Below, in pieces: positions 54,669-64,000 of a stretch of DNA of 64,000 bases. The stretch is from Cupriavidus yeoncheonensis (GTDB lineage: Bacteria; Pseudomonadota; Gammaproteobacteria; Burkholderiales; Burkholderiaceae), in NCBI RefSeq assembly GCF_905397275.1, contig NZ_CAJPUY010000009.1, forward strand, positions 1-64,000, written 5' to 3'. The stretch's first letter is position 1; each line of letters begins with the position of its first letter. A program made the translations under genes and the position numbers. The notes beneath the pieces were generated by a model. The model saw only the letters and a list, made by a program, of their open reading frames with translations, ran no database searches and was not told the DNA's origin.

Positions 54669-54755
54669 CATTCCCGCATCAGGGATGCGCGGAACAGGCG
54701 ATACCCGGCGACACGATGGCGGGGACAGCACACGATAAAGCCCAGGAGCTCCACA

Positions 54756-56297
54756 ATGTCTGACAAACTCATCATTTTCGACACCACCTTGCGCGATGGC
54801 GAGCAATCGCCCGGCGCCTCGATGACGCGCGAGGAGAAGATCCGCATTGCGAAGCAGCTGGAGCGGCTGAGGGTCGACGTGATCGAGGCTGGCTTTGCGG
54901 CGAGTTCCAATGGCGACTTCGAAGCCATCCGGTCGATTGCCCAGGTCGTCAAGGACTCGACCATCTGCTCGCTGGCCCGCGCCAACGACAAGGACATCGC
55001 CCGCGCTGCCGAGGCCCTCAAGCCCGCCAATTCCTTCCGTATCCATACGTTCATCGCCACCTCCGCGCTGCACATGGAAAAGAAGCTGCGCATGACGCCG
55101 GACCAGGTGTACGAGCAGGCTCGCCTGGCCGTGCGCTTTGCGCGCCAGTTCACGGACGATATCGAATTTTCGCCGGAAGACGGCAGCCGCTCGGACATGG
55201 ATTTCCTGTGCCGCGTGCTCGAAGGCGTGATCGCCGAAGGCGCGACCACCATCAACCTGCCCGATACCGTGGGCTACGCGGTGCCGGAGGGCTACGCCGA
55301 CCTGATCCGTTCGGTGCGCGAGCGCATCCCCAACTCCGACAAGGCGGTGTGGTCCGTCCATTGCCACAATGACCTCGGCATGGCGGTGGCGAACTCGTTG
55401 GCAGCGGTGAAGCTGGGCGGCGCGCGCCAGATCGAGTGCACGATCAACGGCCTGGGCGAGCGCGCCGGCAATACCAGCCTCGAAGAAGTCGTGATGGCCG
55501 TGAAGACCCGCCGCGACTACTTCAACCTCGACGTCGGCGTCGATACGACGCAGATCGTGCCGGCCTCGAAGCTGGTGTCGCAGATCACCGGTTTCGTGGT
55601 GCAGCCGAACAAGGCCGTGGTGGGCGCCAACGCGTTCGCGCATGCCTCGGGAATCCACCAGGACGGCGTGCTGAAGGCGCGCGACACCTACGAGATCATG
55701 CGTGCCGAGGACGTGGGCTGGAGCGCCAACAAGATCGTGCTGGGCAAGCTGTCGGGCCGCAACGCGTTCAAGCAGCGCCTGCAGGAACTGGGCGTCGAGC
55801 TCGAAAGCGAAGCCGAGGTCAATGCCGCCTTCGGCCGCTTCAAGGAACTGGCCGACCAGAAGTCGGAGATCTTCGATGAAGACATCATGGCCATCGTCTC
55901 GAACGAGGCCCAGCATGACGCCAACGAGCACTACCGCTTCATCTCGCTGTCGCAGCGCTCGGAAACCGGTGAGCGTCCGCGTGCCCGCGTGGTCTTCAAC
56001 ATGGACGGCCAGGAGCACGCTGGCGAAGGCGAGGGCAACGGTCCGGTGGATGCCACGCTGCACGCGATCGAGTCGCAGGTGCACAGCGGCGCCGAGATGG
56101 TGCTGTATTCGGTGAATGCCATCACCGGCGGTACCGAGGCGCAGGGGGAGGTGACGGTGCGCCTGTCCAAGGCCGGCCGTATCGTCAACGGCGTCGGTAC
56201 CGACCCGGATATCGTGGCGGCCTCGGCGAAGGCCTACCTGGCCGCGCTGAACAAGCTGCACGACAAGGCCGTCCAGAAGATCAACCCGCAGATCTGA
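54756..56297 (+). CDS. leuA: 2-isopropylmalate synthase
   Basis: 513 residues. It condenses acetyl-CoA with 2-oxoisovalerate, the committed step of leucine synthesis. The HMGL-like TIM barrel begins [16 protein letters not shown]; catalytic and zinc ligands are in HCHNDLGMA and [13 protein letters not shown], and the C-terminal LeuA dimer domain (about 390-513) senses leucine. ATG 54756 has AGGAG upstream. Expression is predicted to be set by the leader-peptide attenuator. Confidence 0.98.
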   Translation: MSDKLIIFDTTLRDGEQSPGASMTREEKIRIAKQLERLRVDVIEAGFAASSNGDFEAIRSIAQVVKDSTICSLARANDKDIARAAEALKPANSFRIHTFIATSALHMEKKLRMTPDQVYEQARLAVRFARQFTDDIEFSPEDGSRSDMDFLCRVLEGVIAEGATTINLPDTVGYAVPEGYADLIRSVRERIPNSDKAVWSVHCHNDLGMAVANSLAAVKLGGARQIECTINGLGERAGNTSLEEVVMAVKTRRDYFNLDVGVDTTQIVPASKLVSQITGFVVQPNKAVVGANAFAHASGIHQDGVLKARDTYEIMRAEDVGWSANKIVLGKLSGRNAFKQRLQELGVELESEAEVNAAFGRFKELADQKSEIFDEDIMAIVSNEAQHDANEHYRFISLSQRSETGERPRARVVFNMDGQEHAGEGEGNGPVDATLHAIESQVHSGAEMVLYSVNAITGGTEAQGEVTVRLSKAGRIVNGVGTDPDIVAASAKAYLAALNKLHDKAVQKINPQI

Positions 56298-56378
56298 TTT
56301 TCAGACCCGCATCCTGGCGCCGCTCCTATCCGGAGTGGCGCCGGCGGCGAAGGGCCTATCCGGCCTGAGCGCCAGAAC

Positions 56379-56417
56379 CAGCCCGCCGGCCACCATACGT
56401 GGTCCGCGGGCTGTTTT
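56379..56417 (+). terminator. Terminator downstream of leuA
   Basis: CAGCCCGC (56379-56386) pairs with GCGGGCTG (56406-56413) with further pairing in the loop, followed by TTTT. A second stem, GGCGCCGCTCC/GGAGTGGCGCC (56316-56342), lies just upstream without a T-tract. The rest of the gap up to 56645 shows nothing clear. Confidence 0.8.
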
Positions 56418-56645
56418 CATGTGAGAGCCCCCTTACCTGCGCCGTCGGGCCGGCTCGTACCGTGGATCCGACGTGATCTGCGGCTGCAAGTCATGCCCGC
56501 TGACGTGCATCATGCACGCCTTTTTACCGCAAACTTTCGGCAAGTCCGCGCATGGACTCCGCATCCTGCTGGGGCGACGCGGCGTTGCGAATTGCGGCGG
56601 CGCGGGCACTGCCGTACCATGCGCCCTTTCGTGGAGAGACATGGC

Positions 56646-57896
56646 ATGTGGAAACTGGCGAAGGGCTGGCTGGCGGCTGGCCTGATGTGGTTGGCAGCGG
56701 GAGCCCAGGCGCAGGAGCCGATCCGGCTCGGCATGATCGACGGGCTGTCCGGGCCGTTCGCCAATGCCGGCGACGCCGTGGTCCGAAACCTGCGCATCGC
56801 GATCGAGCGGATCAATGCACGGGGCGGAGTGAAGACGGCTCAGGGCAAGCGTCCCATGGAGCTGGTTACCTTCGACAGCAAGGGCAATGTCGACGAAAGC
56901 CTGATCCAGTTCCGCGGCCTCGTGGACAAGGGCATTCCTTTTGTCCTGCAGGGCAACAGCTCCGCGGTGGCGAGCGCGCTGGTCGCGGCCATCAACCGCC
57001 ACAATGCGCGGCAGCCCGACGCTCGGGTGTTGTTCCTGAACTATTCGGCCGTCGACCCCAGCCTGACCAACGAAAACTGCAGCTTCTGGCATTTCCGCTT
57101 TGACGCCAGCGCCGACATGCGCATGCAGGCACTGGCCGAAGTCATCCGGCAGGACCGCGCGGTGCGCCGGGTCTACCTGATCAACCAGGACTACAGCTTC
57201 GGCCATCAGGTGTCGCGCTCCGCGCGCGACATGCTGGCGGCCAAGCGGCCGGACGTGCAGTTTGTCGGCGATGAATTCCACCCGATCGGCAAGATCAAGG
57301 ACTTTGCGCCCTACATCGCCAAGATCAGGGCCAGCGGGGCTGACGCCGTGGTGACCGGAAACTGGGGCAATGACCTTACCCTGATGGTCAAGGCTGCGCG
57401 CGAAGGCGGCCTCCAGGCAAAGTTCTATACCTTCTACGGCAATGGACTCGGCGCACCCGCCGCGATGGGCGATGCCGGCGTGGGCCGTGTGCTGGCCGTG
57501 GCCGAATGGCACCCGAACGTGGGTGGCGCGGCCTCGGACGCCTTCTATGAACAGTTCCGCGCCCGCTACCCCGAGCCGAGGGACGATTACGTGCACCTGC
57601 GCATGCAGATGATGGTGGAAATGCTGGCGCGCGCGATCGAGAAGGCCGGCTCGACCGATGCCGTGCAGGTTGCCCTTGCGCTGGAGAACATGCGCTACGT
57701 CAACGACTTCCATGAGGCCACCATCCGCACCGAGGACCACCAGGTACTGCAGCCGCTCTATGTCTCGGTCATGGAGCGGCGGGGCGGCGCCGTGCGATTC
57801 GACAACGAGGGCTCCGGCTACGGCTTTCGCACGGTGCGCAAGCTCAAGACGGCCCAGACCACACTGCCGACGACGTGCCGCATGCAGCGCCCATAG
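56646..57896 (+). CDS. ABC transporter substrate-binding protein (branched-chain amino acid type)
   Basis: 416 residues. A signal peptide (MWKLAKGWLAAGLMWLAAG ending AQA) leads to QEPIRLGMIDGLSGPFANAGD, typical of the LivJ/UrtA-like type I periplasmic binding fold; QGNSSAVASALVAAINRH, LINQDYSFGHQVS and GADAVVTGNWGNDL follow. ATG 56646 has GGAGAGA upstream; the open frame runs further left without similarity. No permease or ATPase genes are adjacent, so it is an orphan binding protein; the ligand is unknown. Confidence 0.93.
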   Translation: MWKLAKGWLAAGLMWLAAGAQAQEPIRLGMIDGLSGPFANAGDAVVRNLRIAIERINARGGVKTAQGKRPMELVTFDSKGNVDESLIQFRGLVDKGIPFVLQGNSSAVASALVAAINRHNARQPDARVLFLNYSAVDPSLTNENCSFWHFRFDASADMRMQALAEVIRQDRAVRRVYLINQDYSFGHQVSRSARDMLAAKRPDVQFVGDEFHPIGKIKDFAPYIAKIRASGADAVVTGNWGNDLTLMVKAAREGGLQAKFYTFYGNGLGAPAAMGDAGVGRVLAVAEWHPNVGGAASDAFYEQFRARYPEPRDDYVHLRMQMMVEMLARAIEKAGSTDAVQVALALENMRYVNDFHEATIRTEDHQVLQPLYVSVMERRGGAVRFDNEGSGYGFRTVRKLKTAQTTLPTTCRMQRP

Positions 57897-57926
57897 CGCC
57901 CTGTGCCTGGGGGCCGAAGGCGAGGC

Positions 57927-57955
57927 TGGCCCCCGGTAAGCCTTTCCGCTATAAT
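57927..57955 (+). promoter_or_regulatory. Probable rpsO promoter
   Basis: TATAAT (57950-57955) is perfect; at 17 bp upstream TGGCCC (57927-57932) is a poor -35. It lies 115 bp before rpsO. Confidence 0.5.
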
Positions 57956-58069
57956 CCGCGGCTGTCGTCACCCGGTATTGCCGGCGTGAGGGCAGATGCC
58001 AGTTTATGCATGGCACGACGCAAGCGGCGCATCCCGCGCTGTGGCGTTCGCAAGTGAAAGGAAATCATC

Positions 58070-58333
58070 ATGGCAATCGCCAACAAGTCCGAAGTCATCA
58101 AGCAGTTCGCCCGTGGCGCCAACGACACTGGCAGCCCCGAAGTTCAGGTGGCCCTGCTGACCACCCGCATCAACGACCTGACCCCGCACTTCAAGGCCAA
58201 CATGAAGGACCACCACAGCCGCCGCGGCCTGCTGCGCATGGTGAGCCGTCGTCGTCGCCTGCTGGACTACCTGAAGTCCAACGACGCTGATCGTTACCGC
58301 GCCCTGATCGAAAAGCTGGGCCTGCGCAAGTAA
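58070..58333 (+). CDS. rpsO: 30S ribosomal protein S15
   Basis: 87 residues, near the usual 89. It binds 16S rRNA early in small-subunit assembly. Family features seen are [45 protein letters not shown] and the final [23 protein letters not shown] precedes the ATG. It is followed by pnp, as in most proteobacteria. Confidence 0.98.
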   Translation: MAIANKSEVIKQFARGANDTGSPEVQVALLTTRINDLTPHFKANMKDHHSRRGLLRMVSRRRRLLDYLKSNDADRYRALIEKLGLRK

Positions 58334-58391
58334 GGATTGGCTGGCATGGCAGCGCGATTCCAGGGTTTGCACGGTTTCGCGTGATGCCTCG

Positions 58392-58426
58392 ATGCCTGCT
58401 TCAGCATTGCTGGGGCAGGCATTTTG
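58392..58426 (+). terminator. Terminator between rpsO and pnp
   Basis: ATGCCTGC (58392-58399) pairs with GCAGGCAT (58415-58422), followed by TTTTG. Read-through probably still feeds pnp. Confidence 0.7.
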
Positions 58427-58525
58427 CATTTCTGGCCGGCCAACGCGTGCCTGCCTCGAAATGCAGCACGTTGATGAGTGATCTTCGCTTCACTGGACTT
58501 GGGGGAATTCCGATCCGCCGGTCCC

Positions 58526-58549
58526 CCGTTGCGGCAAGCCCCGCAACGG
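58526..58549 (+). other. Hairpin 1 in the pnp leader
   Basis: CCGTTGCGG (58526-58534) and CCGCAACGG (58541-58549) form a perfect 9-bp stem in the 430-bp rpsO-pnp gap. A CTTTTT run occurs only about 13 bp downstream. Confidence 0.6.
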
Positions 58550-58611
58550 AGTAAGTTGCTCTTTTTCATGGGTTTCAAATCCGGATCGGCCAAGGAAACA
58601 GGGCTTTGTGT

Positions 58612-58651
58612 CATTCCAGCGCGGCATCGGCAACGGTGCCGCGCTGGAATG
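58612..58651 (+). other. Hairpin 2 in the pnp leader, candidate RNase III site
   Basis: CATTCCAGCGCGGC (58612-58625) pairs perfectly with GCCGCGCTGGAATG (58638-58651), a 14-bp stem with a 12-nt loop 113 bp upstream of pnp. In E. coli an RNase III cut in a leader hairpin at this place lets PNPase destabilise its own mRNA; the same role here is an inference. Confidence 0.65.
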
Positions 58652-58764
58652 GCATAGCACTTCCCTGCGACTGCGACCAATTCCGGCAGTTAGCCTGCGG
58701 CTGAGAACGCAGGCGGCGCGCGCCGAGCAATGATTCCGGCGTGCACGCAAGACAAGGAATGCAA

Positions 58765-60933
<2,169 letters not shown>

Positions 60934-60968
60934 GCTGGGTCCGGCGCCGCCATCGGGCGGCATGGAGG

Positions 60969-61001
60969 AAAAACGGCTGGCGATGTCCAGCCGTTTTTTT
61001 G
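60969..61001 (+). terminator. Terminator of pnp
   Basis: AAACGGCTGG (60971-60980) pairs with CCAGCCGTTT (60987-60996), then TTTTT. It could also work on the minus strand. Confidence 0.92.
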
Positions 61002-61097
61002 TTTACACTGCCGGGCAACCCAATTGAGCGACCGCTCTCACCGACACGCCGCGATGGCCTCAGCGCTTCGCGCGCCAGACCAAGACAAGGAGCAGCA

Positions 61098-62102
61098 ATG
61101 CAAGCCATCGAAATTCGCGAATACGGTGCGCCCGAAGTCCTGCAGGAGACGCAGCGCCCCGACCCGGTGCCCGGTGCCGGCGAGATCCTGATCCGCGTCG
61201 CCGCCGCCGGCGTCAATCGCCCGGACGTGTTCCAGCGCACCGGCAACTATCCGGTGCCGCCCGGCGCTTCAGACCTGCCGGGCCTGGAGGTGGCAGGCGT
61301 GGTGGTCGGCGGAGATCTTGCCCATGCGGATAACCGCTTCGGACTCAAGGTTGGCGACCGCGTCTGCGCGCTCGTGCAGGGCGGCGGCTATGCGCAACTG
61401 TGCACGGCACCGGTGGCCCAGTGCCTGCCGGCCCCGAAGGGCCTGAGCGATATCGAAGCCGCGGCGCTGCCGGAGACCTTCTTCACGGTCTGGAGCAATG
61501 TGTTCGACCGCGGCTACCTGGGCCAGGGCCCGCGCGGCAAGGACGAGACACTGCTGATCCAGGGGGGCTCCAGCGGCATCGGCACGACCGCGATCCAGAT
61601 TGCCAAGGCGCTCGGCTACAAGGTGTTCGTCACTGCCGGCACCGACGAGAAATGCAAGGCCTGCGAGGATCTCGGCGCAGACCGCGCCATCAACTACAAG
61701 ACCCAGGATTTCGTTGCCGAAGTTGCCACGCTGACCGCAGGCAAGGGCGTCGACGTGATCCTCGACATGGTGGCCGGCTCCTATCTCGGCCGCGAGCTGA
61801 AGTGCATTGCCGATGACGGTCGCATTGTCATCATCGCCCTGCTCGGTGGCGCCAAGGCGGAAATCCCGCTTGGCGACATCCTGCGCCGCCGCATCACGGT
61901 CACGGGCTCCACGCTGCGTCCGCGGTCCGCGGCATTCAAGGGGCAGATCGCCCAGGCCTTGCATCAGCAAGTGTGGCCGCTGCTCGAGGCGGGCAAGATC
62001 AAGCCGGTGATCCACAAGGTCTTTCCGGCGGCCCAGGCGGCCGAAGCCCACCGCCTGATGGAGTCCAGCGAGCACATCGGCAAGATCGTCCTGACCTGGT
62101 AA
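61098..62102 (+). CDS. NAD(P)H quinone oxidoreductase, PIG3/Qor-like
   Basis: 334 residues of the zinc-free medium-chain reductase family: VRVAAAGVNRPDVFQRTGNYPVPPG-like start (RVAAAGVNRPDVFQRTG), nucleotide motif QGGSSGIGTTAIQIAKALG and LGADRAINYKTQDF. The form resembles TP53I3/PIG3-type quinone reductases. AAGGAG precedes ATG 61098. tpiA follows 97 bp later on the same strand. Confidence 0.94.
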   Translation: MQAIEIREYGAPEVLQETQRPDPVPGAGEILIRVAAAGVNRPDVFQRTGNYPVPPGASDLPGLEVAGVVVGGDLAHADNRFGLKVGDRVCALVQGGGYAQLCTAPVAQCLPAPKGLSDIEAAALPETFFTVWSNVFDRGYLGQGPRGKDETLLIQGGSSGIGTTAIQIAKALGYKVFVTAGTDEKCKACEDLGADRAINYKTQDFVAEVATLTAGKGVDVILDMVAGSYLGRELKCIADDGRIVIIALLGGAKAEIPLGDILRRRITVTGSTLRPRSAAFKGQIAQALHQQVWPLLEAGKIKPVIHKVFPAAQAAEAHRLMESSEHIGKIVLTW

Positions 62103-62199
62103 TTGCCTTGAAGCGTTGCCGCGCGGGGCTGGCCGCGCGCGGTAGCGCCCGTCCCCTGCCGCAAGCTACAATAGCGGGTTTGATTTGGGAGGGGACCCC

Positions 62200-62937
62200 G
62201 TGAGACAAAAGCTCGTCATCGGCAACTGGAAGATGCACGGCAGCCTGGCCGCCAACGCCGCGCTGCTCGAGGGAATCAAGGCTGCACCGGCGCGCGCGCG
62301 GCTGGCAGTCTGCGCACCTTTCCCCTATCTTGCACAATGCCAGGCGCTGCTGAATGGCTCGCAGGTGGTCTGGGGCGCACAGGATGTGTCCGCCGAGGCG
62401 CGCGGTGCCTTCACCGGCGAAGTGGCGGCGTCCATGCTGGGCGAGTTTGGCTGCACCTACGCGCTGGTGGGCCACTCGGAGCGTCGCACTTACCATGCGG
62501 AAACCGACGCGGTGGTTGCCGCCAAGGCCCTGCGTGCTCTGGAATTCGGCATCCTGCCGGTGATCTGCGTTGGCGAGACGCTTTCTGAGCGCGAAGCCGG
62601 CCAAACCGAGGTCGTCGTGGGTCGTCAGTTGCAGGCGGTCCTCGATGCGCTGTCGGCCGAACAGCTGGGTCGCGTGGTGCTGGCCTACGAGCCGGTCTGG
62701 GCGATCGGCACGGGCAAGACTGCGACCAGTGAGCAGGCGCAGGCCGTGCACGCCTTCCTGCGTGGCAAGGTTCGCGAGCGCGACGCCGGCGTGGCCGAGC
62801 GCATGGCCATTCTGTACGGCGGCAGTGTTAAGCCGGACAATGCGGTCGAACTGTTTTCCATGTCCGATATCGACGGGGGGCTGATTGGTGGAGCCTCGTT
62901 GAAATCGGAAGATTTTCTCGCGATCGGCAACGCCTGA
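62200..62937 (+). CDS. tpiA: Triosephosphate isomerase
   Basis: 245 residues from a GTG start at 62200 (GTGAGACAAAAGCTC) with GGGAGGGGA just upstream; a TTG at 62185 would give 250 residues. It interconverts dihydroxyacetone phosphate and glyceraldehyde 3-phosphate. Catalytic residues are K11 (GNWKM), H92 (GHSERR) and E164 ([10 protein letters not shown]), followed by the YGGSVKPDN phosphate loop. secG follows 52 bp downstream. Confidence 0.98.
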   Translation: MRQKLVIGNWKMHGSLAANAALLEGIKAAPARARLAVCAPFPYLAQCQALLNGSQVVWGAQDVSAEARGAFTGEVAASMLGEFGCTYALVGHSERRTYHAETDAVVAAKALRALEFGILPVICVGETLSEREAGQTEVVVGRQLQAVLDALSAEQLGRVVLAYEPVWAIGTGKTATSEQAQAVHAFLRGKVRERDAGVAERMAILYGGSVKPDNAVELFSMSDIDGGLIGGASLKSEDFLAIGNA

Positions 62938-62989
62938 ATGCCTGTCGCGCCGGACATCCGATCAGGCAAGTAACGCAAACTTTATCCAA

Positions 62990-63355
62990 ATGGCAATTTT
63001 CAAGACATTGTTGGTACTGGTGCAGGTGTTGTCGGCGCTGGGCGTCATCGGCCTGGTGCTGATTCAGCACGGCAAGGGTGCCGATGTGGGTGCGGCGTTC
63101 GGGTCAGGTGCTTCGGGCAGCCTGTTCGGCGCGACGGGTTCCGCAAACTTCCTGTCGCGTACGACTGCGGTGCTGGCGACGCTGTTCTTCATCTGTACGC
63201 TGAGCTTGACGCTGATGGGCAACTACAAGCCTGCCGCGTCGCTGGGCGTGATGGGCTCGGCCCCGGCTTCCGCGCCGGCTGCGGCTGGTGCTTCGGCGCC
63301 TGCAGCAGCGGCTGCGGATGCCTCGGCTCCGGCTGCACCTGCTGTTCCGAAATAA
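62990..63355 (+). CDS. secG: Preprotein translocase subunit SecG
   Basis: 121 residues. Two membrane segments (TLLVLVQVLSALGVIGLVLIQ and TTAVLATLFFICTLSLTLM) flank HGKGADVGAAFGSGASGSLFGATGSANFLSR, the family signature. The C-terminal alanine/proline/serine tail is common in betaproteobacteria. It stimulates SecYE-SecA export. Ribosome binding site is poor. Confidence 0.97.
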   Translation: MAIFKTLLVLVQVLSALGVIGLVLIQHGKGADVGAAFGSGASGSLFGATGSANFLSRTTAVLATLFFICTLSLTLMGNYKPAASLGVMGSAPASAPAAAGASAPAAAAADASAPAAPAVPK

Positions 63356-63401
63356 TCGAGCGGCCTTGTATTCGATTCCTGATTTTTTTTGCAGTTGTGC
63401 G

Positions 63402-63430
63402 TTGAACAATGCAGCAAAGCGGGTTAGAAT
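63402..63430 (+). promoter_or_regulatory. sigma70 promoter for tRNA-Leu (and possibly nuo)
   Basis: TTGAAC (63402-63407), 17 bp, TAGAAT (63425-63430). It is 111 bp upstream of the tRNA and the only clear promoter in the 63356-63790 gap. Confidence 0.6.
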
Positions 63431-63541
63431 CCAAGGCTTGAAACGATTCCCCAGCGATGGGGCTTAAGCAAAGGCAAAAGCCTCTGCAAAAGCTCTGAAG
63501 GGCCTGAAAACCCGGCGCCAGGCAATATTGTTTCTCCCCCA

Positions 63542-63626
63542 GCCGACGTGGTGAAATTGGTAGACACGCTATCTTGAGGGGGTAGTGGCGAAAGCTGTGC
63601 GAGTTCGAGTCTCGCCGTCGGCACCA
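63542..63626 (+). tRNA. tRNA-Leu (anticodon GAG)
   Basis: 85 nt with encoded CCA. Acceptor stem GCCGACG/CGTCGGC; anticodon stem CTATC/GGTAG around loop TTGAGGG, giving GAG; long class II variable arm TGGCGAAAGCTGT; T arm GCGAGTTCGAGTCTCGC. It reads CUC/CUU leucine codons. Confidence 0.95.
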
Positions 63627-63790
63627 AAAAACTTGATCGAAGTCCGCTGCCGGGCAATGCTCCTGGCAAGGGGACTTCGGCAATCCGCAAGGCGGCGCGC
63701 CGGAGGTTTCGGCATAGCGCCTGGGGTGGGCAACAGGACGCCGCTTCAGCTGGTGCTGTTGACAACATTCCAGATAAGGCTGGCCGTACC

Positions 63791-64000
63791 TTGACACTCG
63801 AAGCCTACTTCCCCGTTCTCATCTTCATCATCTTCGGCGTTGTGCTCGGCATAGCGTTGATGTCGATTGGTCGGATTCTCGGCCCGAACAAACCAGATCC
63901 CGCGAAGCTGTCGCCGTACGAGTGCGGCTTCGAAGCGTTCGAGGACGCGCGCATGAAGTTCGACGTGCGCTACTACCTCATCGCCATCCTTTTTATCCTG
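63791..64000 (+). CDS. nuoA: NADH-quinone oxidoreductase subunit A (partial)
   Basis: The first 70 residues are in the window: [19 protein letters not shown] membrane helix, [24 protein letters not shown] loop and [14 protein letters not shown], all typical of complex I NuoA. No ATG or GTG lies in frame near the family start; TTG at 63791 is the only sensible start and its ribosome binding site is weak. The gene continues beyond 64000, no doubt into nuoB and the rest of the operon. Confidence 0.95.
   Translation, partial: MTLEAYFPVLIFIIFGVVLGIALMSIGRILGPNKPDPAKLSPYECGFEAFEDARMKFDVRYYLIAILFIL

Overview
The window is about 65% GC, with tightly packed genes, strong AGGAG-type ribosome binding sites and gene families typical of Burkholderiaceae (PuuD-type urate hydroxylase, DUF3106/DUF3619, a Bordetella/Burkholderia-type porin). 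The chromosomal order ilvBNC-psd-pssA-leuA-rpsO-pnp-qor-tpiA-secG-tRNA-Leu-nuoA, together with pepN-fbp and maeB, points to Cupriavidus or a close Ralstonia relative. The genus is an inference from gene order and protein similarity recalled from memory; no database was searched.

Layout. 1-2434 is the end of a degraded prophage lying against the 3' end of tRNA-Thr(CGT). It holds a broken HK97-type capsid gene and three small opposite-strand genes of unknown function, one of visibly lower GC. 2684-10321 is housekeeping: fbp, pepN, a DUF4136 lipoprotein, malic enzyme. 10573-17623 has a porin and the urate-to-allantoate block: uraD, puuE and an NCS2 permease on the minus strand, a GntR regulator, and divergent hiuH-puuD with an array of TTGTCAACAA-type inverted repeats between. 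17949-20843 is a LysR gene diverging from a DoxX/SnoaL/oxidoreductase operon. 21107-25209 has ilvD, a GDT1/UPF0016 membrane protein preceded by a yybP-ykoY (manganese) riboswitch, and a fatty acid desaturase. 25381-34056 is the upstream purine block xdhABC, an adenine/adenosine deaminase and guaD, with a divergent LysR. 34113-36185 is a tungstate/molybdate-binding TupA with a divergent ModE-like regulator around a perfect 20-bp palindrome; molybdenum is the cofactor metal of the neighbouring xanthine dehydrogenase. 36290-40682 has a DUF4126 protein, an FtsX-type permease, a truncated haemoglobin and a DUF924 protein.

40716-48228 is minus strand: LOG protein, TetR, DgkA, a GT4 glycosyltransferase, a PlcP-like metallophosphoesterase with a Pho-box-like repeat upstream, an alpha/beta hydrolase, an RDD protein and an ECF sigma factor with DUF3619 and DUF3106 partners. 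48576-56297 is branched-chain amino acid and phospholipid synthesis (ilvBN, ilvC, psd, pssA, a BON-LysM protein, leuA). leuA has a leader peptide with four rare CTA leucine codons followed by an intrinsic terminator. 56646-64000 has an ABC substrate-binding protein, rpsO, pnp, a quinone oxidoreductase, tpiA, secG, tRNA-Leu(GAG) and the start of nuoA.

The purine genes together encode adenine/guanine -> hypoxanthine/xanthine -> urate -> 5-hydroxyisourate -> OHCU -> allantoin -> allantoate. The most interesting regulatory signals are the riboswitch, the leucine attenuator, the GntR operator array, the Mo/W palindrome and the possible phosphate-starvation lipid-remodelling cluster PlcP-GT4-DgkA. 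No CRISPR array, insertion sequence or rRNA was seen.
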